A stretch of DNA of 64,000 bases from Ambrosia x helenae (GCA_030844895.1 CM061223.1:1054001-1118000), one strand, 5' to 3'; shown: positions 12,632 through 23,570, counted from the first letter of the stretch. Notes: generated from the sequence alone by a model not told the origin. Numbers and translations are program-made.

Positions 12632-15600
12632 ATGTCTGAGAGTTCTGACGTTGGTGGTAACCCTGCTAAGGCCACCGAGAAGTCCAAGAAACTCATTCAC
12701 AACACCACCTGTAAGTGGGGTGAAAGAAGTTTTGCCAAGTTTGTCCAAGCTATGGAGTTCGATCCCTCGTGGGAGGTGGAGTTGCCATCGAACAAAGGTA
12801 CTGCTTTGGCTCCTCCCCCTGGGAAGATGACTTTGTACGGAGCTCATCTTGCCCTGTGTGGGTTTCGGCTACCTGCCACCAAGTTCCAGGTGGATACATT
12901 GGTGAAATATGGAGTCCATGTTACCCAGGTGAGCGGGTTTGGAATGCTTCGTCTGGTGCACTTCGAAGCCTGCTGCCGAGCCTTGGATATTGAACCGTTG
13001 TTTGAACGGTTCAATGTCTTCTATGTGTTGAATATGGAGGGTTCCTGGTTCAACTTCGTTCCCCGTTCTCAGGTGTCTCCCTGTGGGACGACAGCTCCCA
13101 AGTCCCTTCATGACTGGAAGGAGAAATTCTTCTATGTCAAGAGGGGAGTGATTCCGGTGGACATGCCATGGAAAGTGGTTGCTGAGCGGCAGAAGGTGGG
13201 AGACCATCCTGTGATGGAGGGTTTCGAGGACCAGGAGTGGTTCCAAGAACTTGTGGCCCGTGCTTCCCCGTTTGATACGGGTATGTGTTCTGAAGCCATG
13301 TTGGCTCTGTTGGGCATGAGTAGGGTTCAGATTGTCGAAGGGAAAGAGCCCGTGATTACCGTCCCTGGTAAGGTTCTTTCATTTTCATTTTGCTGAAGTC
13401 CCTCTTCTGTTATTATTTTATTATTATTTTTTGTATCTGATGAAGTGTTGTTTGTTTTCAGGAATGTCGAAGTTCCAGGCGTTCTTGCTGAGGGATAAAG
13501 CCCCGCTGGAGTGGAGAGATCCTCCGGAGGGTAGGTTGTCAGTGATTGACGAGATGGTGGACAGGTTCTACTTTCCCTACCTGGAGTTCAAGCCTACTGT
13601 CCTCCTTTTTTCACGTGAGCATCCTATAAACCCTGATCCTTTAACTTGTATTCCGCATACTGGGATAGACCTTTGTTTTGTTGTTTCCTCTGATGAGGAA
13701 TCGACAGGGTCTTCTGTGGAGACGGTGGCCCCCCCACCTCCGCGCGGGCGTAAGAAGAGTGTGCCGCGCTTTCATAGGCATAAGGTGTTATCCAAACCTA
13801 AGTCTGCGCCTTTGAGTGCAGGTGGTGAAGGGCCTCTGTTTGGGCAGCGCGAGCGGCGCGCTGAGTCTTCTTCCTCCGCTCCTGAAGATGCTGCTGAAGT
13901 TAGTCCGCAGAAGAAGAAGCGGAAGATTGGAAAGGTTGGTGCGAAGTCTGGGACTTCAAAGTCCGGCGGGGCTGGGCCCGCGCCGTTTTCTTTGGAGATA
14001 AGTCCTCCGCCTGAGCGTCGACCGTTGATTCAGAAGACGCTGAAGAAGGTTACTAGTAAGTGTTCCGCCTTTGGTTTTCTCTTATTTATTGTGTTGATTT
14101 ATTTTTACCAAGTGTTCTGTTTTCTTGTAGTTGTCTCTCCGCGAGATCCACCTTCTTCTTCTGAGCCTAGTGAGGTTGAGGCTAATAAGAAGAGACTGGA
14201 GGAGGAGGCGGCGGCGGAGTCGCGGGCGGAGAGGGAGGCAGCCGAGGCCGTGAAGCGGGCCAATGAAGCTGCTGCGAAGAAAGCAGAGGAAGAGAGGGTG
14301 GGAGCGGAAAAGCTGCGTGTAGCGGAAATGGAGAGGAAGGCGGAGGCTGAGAGGGTAGCGGCTGAAAAGCTGCGTGCTGGAAAAGAGAAGGCAGAGGAAG
14401 AGGCAAAAGCAAAGGCTGAAGAGGAGGCCGCCCGGGTTAGGGCGGAGGAGGAAGCTGCCAGGATCGCCAGTATTCAGGCGCATTCTGGTGGTTCTCCTAT
14501 GGGCGAGGCTGGGGCTTCAGGTGTGAGGTCCAGCGTGGACCGGAGTGACCCGGGTTACTTCGCGGGCGATGTTATCTGGCGCCCGCACTGGAGTATCCGG
14601 GAGAACTCCCGGTTTGCCAATCCTCTGACTGCTGAGGAGTTTGTTTCTCAGGCTGTTCCTCCCAAGGAAAGGGAGTATCAGGACAGCCTATCCCGGTCGC
14701 AGCTGATTACTGATATCTGCGTCGGGCAGGCTCTTCAGGTTGCCGCGGTGGAGTCTTTGAAGCGGCGAGACGAAGAGTTTGCCCGGGATGTGGCGGACTT
14801 CAACTCTAGGCGGGCCAGTCAGGCGCAAAGGGAGGAGAGGTTGAAGTCCGAGGTTGATAGGTACCGAGATCGGGCCTATAAGTCTGAAGACCGGGTGAAG
14901 GCATTGGAGCGCGATCATGCGCTGGCTCATAAAAACTGGACTGATGCCTGTCAGGCTACTAATCAAGAGATGATGAAGCTGAAGGATCAAATGCAGGTGC
15001 TGAAGAATGAGAATGCGAAGCTGGCAGAGACCGCGGAGAGTCATGCAAAGGTGTTGGCTGATAAAGACTCGATGGTGGCGGGTCTGCGGTCCGAGCTGCG
15101 CAACAAAGATAATGAGCTGGTGGCTGCCTCTTCTCAGCTGTCTGAGCTAGCGGGTGAGAAAGAGGCTTGGTTGAAGGAAAAGGCGGGGATCACAGCGGAG
15201 AGGGCGTCGTTAGAGGAGTTACTGACCCTGGCGCAGACAGAGGCTGAGAATGCCAAGACCCTCCTGGATGAGGGCAACGTGGCGCAGGAGAAGTATCAGG
15301 AAATCCTTCGCTGGGTGATGACCGAGGGTATCGCCGGGGTAAGTACTTTGTAGACTTTTAACTTTGCCTTTGTGTTTATCTATAATCTGATTCTGATATT
15401 TGTTATCTATGCAGATTTTCAAACGGTTCTGGAACGAACCTAATCTTGGCGATCAGGTTGCTGCTATAGCCGCTGCTGCGCGCGCTGCTGGGGAGGCGGA
15501 GGGATTCGACAGCGGGTTTTACCATGCGTTGAACGGTGGTCGTATTACTGATGGTGCGCATGATGGTAAACCCCGCGAGAAGGAGTATGAAGCCGAACTT

Positions 15601-15831
15601 CTTAAGTTCGAGCAGATCGAGTTCCCTATCTTGAAGACGGTTGCAGAGTGCAACCAGTATGCCGACCCAGCTGGCGCCCTCCGTTACTTTATAGAAGAAT
15701 CCGACCGTTTGGGTGCGGAGGCGCAGCAGAAGGGGAAGCAACCAGCAGGTGGTGGTGAAGGTACGTCCGGCGGTGGTCCAGAGGGTGAAGATGAACAGCT
15801 GGTGGACTTTGAAGTGTCCGGGGAGGAGTAG
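12632..15831 (+). CDS. Antisense additional protein of the Tat-type element, 4 exons, about 984 residues (PF04195-like N-terminus, long coiled coil)
   Basis: Predicted exons are 12632-13367, 13462-14055, 14131-15338 and 15415-15831, with GT-AG borders (GTAAG donors; TTTTCAG, CTTGTAG and TATGCAG acceptors). They join in phase to 985 codons including the stop. The N-terminal third, about residues 35-200, has the PPPGKMTLYGAHLALCGFRL...FRLPATKF and SWFNFVPR pattern of plant proteins filed as 'putative gypsy type transposon' (PF04195, recognised from memory). The middle has a Ser/Pro/Lys-rich stretch with nuclear-localisation-like KKKRKIGK, then a long Ala/Glu/Lys/Arg-rich coiled coil from exon 3 into exon 4. 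The C-terminus is acidic. The gene runs opposite to gag-pol, tail to tail, with 277 bp between the stops. It has its own TATA box and repeat-rich upstream region. The function of such Tat antisense ORFs is unknown; a DNA- or chromatin-associated role would be a guess. Confidence 0.8.
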
Positions 15832-16108
15832 GCTGTTTAGTATGTTTTTTTTAAACTTTTGTAAAGCTTGAGGCAGCTTGAACGCCTCCTTTTGTGATGT
15901 AAATATATGAAGTACTTTTTTTTTTTTTTTTTTTTTTTAACTTTGTGTAAATTTTGGATTGATTGTTTAGTCCGGCGATAGTTATGCGTGGTATCTATGC
16001 CTTGAAGACCCCATTCCAGTAGTACACAATGTAAGTTAAAAGATAGAAATTTCTTAGGATTCCCAAAAAGGGTGGCTTAGGCATGTGTAGCCCAAACGTT
16101 TACAAGGA
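15832..16108. other. Convergent intergenic spacer between the antisense gene and gag-pol
   Basis: 277 bp that must hold the 3' ends of two converging transcripts. It contains a T-run of about 23 nt at 15917-15939. No coding sequence was seen. Confidence 0.7.
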
Positions 16109-19100
16109 TTACATATAACAGAAACGTAATTGTGCCGCATTCCAGGAGCGCGGGACGGGCGTGCCATCAAGTTTTTCTAGCGCGTAGGCGCCTTTGCCCA
16201 AAATTTCTTGTATTTTGTAGGGGCCTTCCCATGTTGGGGCGAGTTTTCCTTGCTTTTCTGTGTTTGAGGCGCTATTGTTTCGGAGGACGTAGTCTCCGAT
16301 GTTGAAGTTATGTAGTTTAACTTTGTGATTGTAATAGCGCTCCAGTTGATTTTTGTATCGGGCTTCTTTGATGGCGGCAAGCTCCCGCCGATCTTCGAGT
16401 AAATCAAGGTTTAATCGTAGCTCTTCGTCATTTTGGCCTTTTTCCGCCATGAGTACTCTTGCGGAGGGGCATCCTATTTCTGCGGGAATGACGGCTTCGG
16501 AGCCATAGGTTAGGCTGAATGGGGTTTCGCCATTGCTAGTTTTGGCCAGTATGCGATTTGCCCATAAGACATGCGGGAGTTCGTCCACCCATCCTGTTCG
16601 CTTGGTGCCCAGGCGCTTTTTGATGCCTTCGATGATGCTTCGGTTTGCTCTTTCGACTTGGCCGTTTCCCTGGGGATGCGCTACTGAGGTGAAGATTTGT
16701 TGGACTCCCATTTGCGCCAACCATTGTTGTAAAAGTTGGTTAGTGAATTGGGTTCCATTATCGCTTATGATTTGGTATGGCAGGCCGAATCTGCAGATGA
16801 TAAATTCCCATATGAATTTCTTGGTGTGTGCGCCGTCGATTTTTGCTAGTGGCTTTGCCTCGATCCATTTTGTGAAATAGTCGATTGCCACTATTAAGAA
16901 TTTGACGTTTCCTGGCGCTGTGGGGAATGGGCCAACGAGGTCGATTGCCCATTTCTGAAATGGCCATGCTGCTGTGACGGAGATTAGGTCATTTTTTGGA
17001 CGCAGCGTGTTAGGCGCGTGGCGTTGACAGGAATCGCATTTGCGCAGTTCTGCTACTGCGTCTGGGTGCATACCCGGCCAATAATAGCCTGCGTTCATTA
17101 GCTTAGCCACTACCATTCTGGGTCCTGCGTGCAGACCGCAGGTACCTTCGTGGATGTCCTTGATGAGGAATGAGGCGTCTTCTTTGTCGACACATCGTAG
17201 TAGTGGACCTAAGTATGATCGTCGGTAAAGGATTCCATCCGTTAATTGATAGTGCAGGGCTTTGTGCTGAAGTTTTCGTGCTTCCGCCTTGTTGTCTGGT
17301 ATTGTTCCGGATGTGAAGTACGCTTTCAGTGGCGCCATCCAAGAGGTGTTACCTGTTTGGATGACGTTAACCTGCCTTGTTGGGACGGATGGACTTTCTT
17401 GTAGTTCAACCCGGACGTTTTTGGCCATGTGGTCAAAGACTGTGGAGGCCATTTTGCTTAGTGCGTCGGCGGGTTTGTTGTCGCTTCGGTTGATGTGAAG
17501 GACTGCGCAGGAAATAAATTTGCGCATGAGTGTCTTGGCGTGTTGTAGATATAGGGCCATTGTGGCGTCTTTTGCGTCATACGTGCCATTGATGTGGCCT
17601 GCTACTAGTAGTGAGTCGACATGCGCTTCTACGTGAGAAGCTCCCATTTGATGTGCGATGCGTAGTCCTGCTAGTAGCGCTTCGTATTCTGCCTCATTGT
17701 TTGTTGCGGCAAAATCTAATCTGATGGCGTATGTGTACTCTTTCTTGTTTGGGCTGATCAGCCGCAAACCTGCACCTGCGCCGTCTGAGTTGGACGCTCC
17801 GTCGGTATAAAGTTTCCATCTTTCATTTTCCGGCGTTGGTTGCGCGGGGTCCTGCTCGGCTAAGCATTCGGCGATTTTGTCCGTTGGTATTTCAGTTGCG
17901 AAGTCAGCAAGGACCTGTCCTTTAACTGCGGGTCTGGGCTTGTAGTTGATGGTATGTTCACCTAGTTCGATTGCCCATTTTGCTAGACGTCCTGAGGTTT
18001 CCGGCTTGCGTAGGACGTCGCTGAGTCTGTAGTCTGTTAGGACGTTTATTGGGTGGCCATGGAAATACCGGCGTAGTCTGCGCGAAGCGTGAATGAGAGC
18101 TAGTACTAATTTTTCCATGGTGGAGTACCTGGTCTCTGCGTCTAACAAGGTTCTACTAATGTAGTAGATGGGTGTTTGTACAGTTTTTCGATCTACCAAA
18201 AGTACCGCGCCGATTGCCCGCTCTATTACAGAGAGGTATAAGGTTAGCGGTTCTTTGGGTAGTGGTGCTGTGAGAGTAGGTAAATTCATAAGACATTCTT
18301 TCATTTCTTTAAAAGCTTTTTCCGCCTCAGGGGTCCAGCGGAAATTACTTTTCTTAAGACAATTTTTGAGAGTGTCTACAAATGGAAAAGACTTAGAAGC
18401 GTAATTTGAAAGGAAGCGGTTGAGGGCGACTAGGCGTCCCATTAGCGTTTGTACTTCCTTGATGCTTGTTGGTGAAGGCATTCTTTCAATGGCTAGGACT
18501 TTGTCTGGATTCGCGCGGAAACCGTCGCGCGTGACAACAACGCCTAGGAATTTTCCTTCTTCCATCCCGAAGGAACATTTGCTGGGGTTGAGCTTCATGC
18601 GCACCTTTCGCAGTTGATTGAATGTCTTTTGGATGTCTTCCAGCATGTTATCTTCGTCTTTGCTTTTGATGACGAGGTCGTCAACGTATACTTCCAAGCG
18701 TACTCCTATCTCATGGACGAAAGCGCTGTCCATGAGACGTTGGTATGTGGCTCCCGCGTTTTTCAGACCGAAAGGCATTTTGGTGTAGCAGAAGATGCCC
18801 GTGTCTGTGCGGAAGGCCGTTTTATCTTCATCTTCCTTCGCCATTTGGATCTGGTGGTAGCCTTTGTAGGCGTCGAGGAAGCATTTGAAGCGGAATGGTG
18901 CTAGGGAGTCCACTTTTAAGTCGATTTCTGGAAGAGGGTAGCAATCCTTTGGGCAAGCTTTGTTTAGGTCTTTGTAATCGACGCACATGCGCCATCCGCC
19001 TGTAGCTTTACCTACCATGACCGGGTTGGCGACCCATGTTTGGTAGCGTATTGGGCGGATGATGCCGGCGTTTAGTAGCTCGTTGACCTGTTCGTTCATC

Positions 19101-21331
19101 GCCTTTGTTTTCTCCGGTCCCATTTTGCGCATCTTTTGGGCCACTGGTTCCACTGATCTGTACGTGTTGAGTTTGTGTTCCGCGATGTTTCTTGGAACGC
19201 CGATCATGTCAGATGGTTGCCAGGCAAATATGTCTATGTTCTTTACTAGCAGTTGCTTGAGGTGCGCCCGTATGGTGTTGGAGATTTCATGGCCGATGAT
19301 GACCGTTTGGTCCGGGAATTTAGGGTTAAGAACCCAGTTTTCCGGTTCCGATCGGGTTTGTGTTTTTTGTGGTTTTGCCACGTCGATCGCGTGGCACTGT
19401 TTGTTGCCACGGATTACTGCTACGCCGGTTCGGGTTGGGAAACCCACCATTTGGTGCGGGGTGGAGGCATTGGCGTTGAACTTTGCCAAGCCTTCCCTCC
19501 CTAGTAGGACATCATGGCGAGAGGTCGCTGGTAGTACCATGAAGTCACAGATTTCTGTGCGTTCGTGGGTACCATCTGTTAAGGTAACCGGGAAGGTGAT
19601 AATGCCGCGTGGCATGATGACTTCATCAATGAAGCCTGAGATTGGTGCGTTGACTGGAACGAGGCGGGCTTTGTCGTCCTCGTCCAATTGTTGAAAACAC
19701 TGATCATATATGATGTCAGTGCTGCTTCCGCCGTCTAGGAACATTGATTGTGTTCGATAATGTCCTACGACGCCGGTGACGATTAATGGCGCGGTGGCGG
19801 AGGGTCCTCCTCGTACTTTGGGGAGGAGGACATCCACCTCTTTCCAAGAGTCGTCAGTCTCTCGTGGGCGCTTTCCTTTGTTCTGGCGCTTGCCCGTGGC
19901 GGAGATCATGTTACAGTGATGGTGCGGGGTATGTCTGATGTAGCTTGTTTGCAGATTCCGGATTTGTTTCTTTCCGGGCTCTTCGTGTTTGTCGTCGTAG
20001 TTGTTGCGCCCGCCCTTGTTGACGTTTTTGACGAGGTGACCGAGCTGGCCTGTTTTTAATGCCGCCTCTATTTCTAGCTTTAAGCTGTAGCAGTTGTCCG
20101 TTAGGTGGCCATAATCGTTATGGTATTCGCAGTATTTGGTATGGTCGACATTCTTTCTTTTGCCCAATATCTTGGGTTCTTTGAAAGTGACCTGCTCTGT
20201 TTTGAGCACCTGCGACGGAGTTTTTGTGAGCGGCGTCCAGTCGGTGTTCTTTTTGGCTGGGGCCTTGTGGTCCCTTGATTGTTTGTTTGTGATCGTTTGA
20301 CGGGCGTCATTGGCGGATGGGTATTTGCCTTCGTCCGTTGGTCCTGAAATGCGCGACCAAACGGATTGCTTGCCTTTGTTTCTGTTGGAGCTGTTGGTTT
20401 GATTGTATCCGCGCTGTTGTTTGATGGAGCGCTCTGAGGATGCGTATATTTTTGAAGCTTTAATGACTTCTTCCCAGGAATCAGGGACCCCTGTTTTCCC
20501 GGATAGGGTTTTCATCAGATCCTCGCTGCGCACGCCGTGAATAAAGCCTGCGCGGGTCAGTTCTTCTCCGCAGCCGATTTGAAGTGCTTCCTTGTTGTAG
20601 CGCACGATATAGTCATCGATGGATTCGTTGTCTGTGCGCTGGCATAGGAGGATGTGGGCCTTGTCTTTTTTGTGCCGCATGAGGTGGGAGAAGTGATCTT
20701 TGAACTTCTGGATGAGGTCATCGAAGTCTAAAATGCCTCCTATGGGGAGGTTATCAAACCAAACTCTGGCTGCGCCTGTTAGGGTTTGTGCAAATAGGTG
20801 ACACCAAACCTGTACAGGCCAAAGGACTGTGGTTCCGGCGCACTCGAAATCATGTAGATGATCGGTGGGGTCTCGCAGGCCATCGTATCTACCGATGCTG
20901 CTTGGGAGTTTTGCTTGTTTTTCTATTGGTGCGGTGGCTATTCGTTGACAAAATTTAGAGCTTAAAGCGAACGACTTAGGCCTGTATGGTCTGTTTAAGT
21001 CGTCGTCTTCTTTGTGGTGTGATGTCGCCGAGTGGGTTTTTGTCAGCTTCCGCTTTTTGGCTCTTGAGGGTGTGGCGTCTGAATCGCTGGTGGGTTGGTA
21101 TCCGTCGGATTCTGACGCGGAGTCTACTAGGTCCAGGTCACGCGTGTTCTTGCTGCGACCTGCGACGTGAGACTTTGGTCTTGTAGCCTGCTTTTCCTTC
21201 CCCTTTCGGCTGTGTTTTGCGGAAGGGGAAGCCTTACTCTTGGACTTGCTGGTTTGGATTTTTGCCAGCATGTTTTGATAGATCTTGGTGTTTTTGAGTT
21301 GCTTTCGGAAGAGCCACTCGTCAGGGTCCAT
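16109..21331 (-). CDS. Gag-pol polyprotein of the Tat-type Ty3/gypsy element, intact, 1740 residues
   Basis: One uninterrupted frame. Retrotransposon gag domain lies at about residues 140-300, with GAARVWFDNLP and FKDHFSHLM. A cysteine/histidine knuckle CEYHNDYGHLTDNC sits near 399. The aspartic protease is near 530 (MFLDGGSSTDI). Reverse transcriptase covers about 720-960, with YVDDLVIKS near 880. An RNase H lacking clear catalytic acids lies near 1030-1120. A second, archaeal-like RNase H near 1170-1290 has LYTDGASNSDGAG, NNEAEYEALL and VDSLLVAG. Integrase starts near 1390, with the C-x2-C of its zinc module (CDSCQRH). Its core has WAIDLVGPFP, SDNGTQF and GQVERAN, with a D-35-E spacing. There is no chromodomain-like tail. 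The two RNase H modules support the Tat lineage. Domain order PR-RT-RH-aRH-INT is complete and no disabling change was seen. Confidence 0.95.
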   Translation of the reverse strand: MDPDEWLFRKQLKNTKIYQNMLAKIQTSKSKSKASPSAKHSRKGKEKQATRPKSHVAGRSKNTRDLDLVDSASESDGYQPTSDSDATPSRAKKRKLTKTHSATSHHKEDDDLNRPYRPKSFALSSKFCQRIATAPIEKQAKLPSSIGRYDGLRDPTDHLHDFECAGTTVLWPVQVWCHLFAQTLTGAARVWFDNLPIGGILDFDDLIQKFKDHFSHLMRHKKDKAHILLCQRTDNESIDDYIVRYNKEALQIGCGEELTRAGFIHGVRSEDLMKTLSGKTGVPDSWEEVIKASKIYASSERSIKQQRGYNQTNSSNRNKGKQSVWSRISGPTDEGKYPSANDARQTITNKQSRDHKAPAKKNTDWTPLTKTPSQVLKTEQVTFKEPKILGKRKNVDHTKYCEYHNDYGHLTDNCYSLKLEIEAALKTGQLGHLVKNVNKGGRNNYDDKHEEPGKKQIRNLQTSYIRHTPHHHCNMISATGKRQNKGKRPRETDDSWKEVDVLLPKVRGGPSATAPLIVTGVVGHYRTQSMFLDGGSSTDIIYDQCFQQLDEDDKARLVPVNAPISGFIDEVIMPRGIITFPVTLTDGTHERTEICDFMVLPATSRHDVLLGREGLAKFNANASTPHQMVGFPTRTGVAVIRGNKQCHAIDVAKPQKTQTRSEPENWVLNPKFPDQTVIIGHEISNTIRAHLKQLLVKNIDIFAWQPSDMIGVPRNIAEHKLNTYRSVEPVAQKMRKMGPEKTKAMNEQVNELLNAGIIRPIRYQTWVANPVMVGKATGGWRMCVDYKDLNKACPKDCYPLPEIDLKVDSLAPFRFKCFLDAYKGYHQIQMAKEDEDKTAFRTDTGIFCYTKMPFGLKNAGATYQRLMDSAFVHEIGVRLEVYVDDLVIKSKDEDNMLEDIQKTFNQLRKVRMKLNPSKCSFGMEEGKFLGVVVTRDGFRANPDKVLAIERMPSPTSIKEVQTLMGRLVALNRFLSNYASKSFPFVDTLKNCLKKSNFRWTPEAEKAFKEMKECLMNLPTLTAPLPKEPLTLYLSVIERAIGAVLLVDRKTVQTPIYYISRTLLDAETRYSTMEKLVLALIHASRRLRRYFHGHPINVLTDYRLSDVLRKPETSGRLAKWAIELGEHTINYKPRPAVKGQVLADFATEIPTDKIAECLAEQDPAQPTPENERWKLYTDGASNSDGAGAGLRLISPNKKEYTYAIRLDFAATNNEAEYEALLAGLRIAHQMGASHVEAHVDSLLVAGHINGTYDAKDATMALYLQHAKTLMRKFISCAVLHINRSDNKPADALSKMASTVFDHMAKNVRVELQESPSVPTRQVNVIQTGNTSWMAPLKAYFTSGTIPDNKAEARKLQHKALHYQLTDGILYRRSYLGPLLRCVDKEDASFLIKDIHEGTCGLHAGPRMVVAKLMNAGYYWPGMHPDAVAELRKCDSCQRHAPNTLRPKNDLISVTAAWPFQKWAIDLVGPFPTAPGNVKFLIVAIDYFTKWIEAKPLAKIDGAHTKKFIWEFIICRFGLPYQIISDNGTQFTNQLLQQWLAQMGVQQIFTSVAHPQGNGQVERANRSIIEGIKKRLGTKRTGWVDELPHVLWANRILAKTSNGETPFSLTYGSEAVIPAEIGCPSARVLMAEKGQNDEELRLNLDLLEDRRELAAIKEARYKNQLERYYNHKVKLHNFNIGDYVLRNNSASNTEKQGKLAPTWEGPYKIQEILGKGAYALEKLDGTPVPRSWNAAQLRFCYM

Positions 21332-21578
21332 TGGTGTGTTGGGTGCGTCAGAATCAGATGATTCTGAAGCCGTGACTGCGCGGGGCGGGGTTCGTTCCCT
21401 GATGGTTGCTGCCTGTGTGTCCTTGTCCGGAGTTTGGAGTGGTGCCGCTCTGTCGGTCTGAATGACTACAGAGGGGGTTGCTCCCTTGGTTCCGCGGAGG
21501 GTAGATCAGCCATTGTGTGAGTAAAGGATGTGGTTTTGAAAGCTTTGTTGGTCTTTCAGCCCCCACGGATGGCGCCAA
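21332..21578 (-). other. 5' leader and primer-binding site of the Tat-type element
   Basis: After the 5' LTR and one spacer base, the minus strand reads TGGCGCCATCCG (21577-21566). TGGCGCC complements the 3' end of tRNAs ending GGCGCCA, such as the tRNA-Asp/Arg primers used by Athila/Tat elements. The rest is untranslated leader before the gag start at 21331. Confidence 0.75.
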
Positions 21579-22353
21579 TGAAGAAACAACGAGTATATCT
21601 TTGGTGAGAGGGTAGAAGGGAGTGGTATATGGTATGACAACTCGTGTTCGCAGCAGGGTATAATCCTTGGCTCACAACGATGGTGAATCTAGGGTTGTGC
21701 ACACAAACGATAAGCAAGCAAAATACAATGGACAAGAATGTAAGTGGTTCGATCTAGTAAGATCTACGTCCACTGGAAAAGGTGACTTTTATTGATAAAT
21801 AACGTGAATGATGATACAAGTGGAGATACAAGTGTATTCGTTCTTATTGGCTGGTTTTCCACGTGGAGAGAAAGGAGGTCGAGCCCTCCTTTTATAGGAG
21901 ATGCATGGGCCTCAGCTTTTGGAGCCCATCTCTCCTTTACTGGGCCGGGCCAGGGGACCGGGCCGGTTAGTTGGCAGGCCCACCTAGTTGGATCCTAACT
22001 CTTGGTTAGATAAAGTGATCCAAGTTGGGGAGGGCCTCTTCTGATTGGACCACGTGTCATCCCGTGGTTGGCCGGTTGGGAGGTTCATTGTCCTCCACAC
22101 ACGTGGCGAGTTGTGAACGGTGTGCAGGGGTGTCAGCTGTCAGACGACTGACCACTCGTCAGCTGACATCTGACGGGGGGAGGCAAGTTGGTGTCCAAGG
22201 GGGATGTCTTTAGGTGTTGTCAACTGGTGCCCCTGCGCCTTTGGCGCTGTGGTAGTCCTGGAAGTGATTATTCCCGCGGGTGTTAGAACTTCCTGCGGCG
22301 GTATTTTTGAATGGCGGGTAGGGTGCGCCTGAAAGTGGTACCCTACCCCTTCA
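21579..22353 (-). repeat. 5' LTR of the Tat-type element with promoter
   Basis: 775-bp copy apparently identical to 10542-11316. On the minus strand CTATAAAAGG at about 21889-21898 is a good TATA box. It would start transcription near 21860, inside the LTR, as expected. Confidence 0.92.
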
Positions 22354-23100
22354 ATACCCTATATACTCGGGTTCAGGTCGGGCTCGGGTTTTCAATATCC
22401 GGTTTTTTGGGTATACCCGGTTTCGGGTATTAAATACCCTGTTTTCGGGTAAAAAAACCCTATCCGTGTGAATTTATTATTTTTTTTGTAGTTTTTGTGT
22501 TTAATTCATTATTTTTTGGTTCCTAAGCTATTTTTGCATACAAACTTCTTAAATAGTAGTAAATAACATAAAAAATACATACTTTAATATTAGATTCCTT
22601 GATAACATTACAAGTTATATTAAATAGCACTGCTTACATCTTTTTTTATGTAATATCTAAAAGTCTATAACTAGTACTTATGAAAACACAAACATGCATA
22701 CAATACACATAAATAATTCTCATATATCTGCCTATAATTTCTCATTAATGATATAAAATAAGTTAATTAAGCTAATACTAGTGTTATTCAACATGACGAC
22801 AACTACGTTTAAAATTTAGATTACTTATAAAATTAACTATTTTAAATAACTGTTAAACTTTACAAATGAACCGGGTATTCTAGATAACCAGGTATGAACT
22901 GGGTACAGGTATTATAATAACCGGTTTCGGGTTTAAACCGGATTGAAAAAAACCTAGGTTCAGGTTCGGGTTTTAGGTGAGCTGGGTATACCTGATCATA
23001 CCCTACAAATAGAGTCGGGTACAAATTCGGATATGAAATACTAGGTTTTAACATACAGAGGTTCAAGTATTTCTATCAGAAGGCTTTGCCTTACCAAGTC
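22354..23100. repeat. Right part of the older CGGGT-rich repeat that received the Tat element
   Basis: Runs of TCGGGTT, ACCCGGTTTCGGGT and AACCGGTTTCGGGT occur at both ends of this stretch (22354-22470 and 22870-23040), around an AT-rich core. The same style of sequence ends at 10541 on the other side of the insertion. Class unresolved. Confidence 0.5.
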
Positions 23101-23111
23101 CAAAACACTTA

Positions 23112-23426
23112 GGGGCTGTTTGGTAGCCTCTTAATGAGGCTCTTAACCATTCAGTGCTGAATGATTCAGCATTCAGCGTGTTTGTTTCAGCTTCTGAATG
23201 GAATGGTTAAGTCTGAATCATTAAGATTTGGGATGTTGCTGAACCATTAAGCACTGAACTATTAAGCACTGAATTGGGCTGAACTTTAATAAGGCTCCCC
23301 TACCAACGTGGGACAAGAAAACTAACCATTAAGAGGTCCAACTTAATGATTCAGCGCTTAACCATTCAGACCTCTTAACCATTCAGACCTCTTAATAATT
23401 CAGCACTTAATCAGCCAAACAGCCCC
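23112..23426. mobile_element. Tourist-like (PIF/Harbinger) MITE, 315 bp
   Basis: Terminal inverted repeats GGGGCTGTTTGG / CCAAACAGCCCC flanked by TTA duplications (23109-23111 and 23427-23429). The interior is full of ATTCAGC/GCTGAAT and CTTAAC/GTTAAG repeats and can fold on itself. It ends 144 bp before the NHL-gene start codon, so it lies in that promoter. A relative in inverted orientation is at 34417-34713. Confidence 0.88.
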
Positions 23427-23570
23427 TTAACAAACTTACTCAACAAGTTTTACAAAACTTTGCAATTAATCATCAACGTTAGGTTCAATAATAGCGCACT
23501 CTCACTTTACCATCTCTCGTTTGTTTTCTTCATTCACTTTACTCTCTCACTCACTCACTCACCATATTCC

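Larger units (their letters stand above)
10542..22353 (-). mobile_element. Complete Tat-type Ty3/gypsy LTR retrotransposon (11.8 kb) with antisense gene
   Basis: Full-length element, sense strand minus. LTRs of 775 bp (10542-11316 and 21579-22353) begin TGAAG and end CTTCA on the plus strand; I found no difference between them by eye. A 5-bp target duplication ATACC flanks the element at 10537-10541 and 22354-22358. A primer site adjoins the 5' LTR and a G-rich polypurine tract adjoins the 3' LTR. Gag-pol is one open frame, followed tail-to-tail by an antisense, intron-bearing gene near the 3' LTR. An extra RNase H and an additional antisense ORF between pol and the 3' LTR are known traits of the plant Tat lineage (Ogre/Retand/Tat group). 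Identical LTRs and open frames mark a recent, probably autonomous insertion. Confidence 0.93.
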
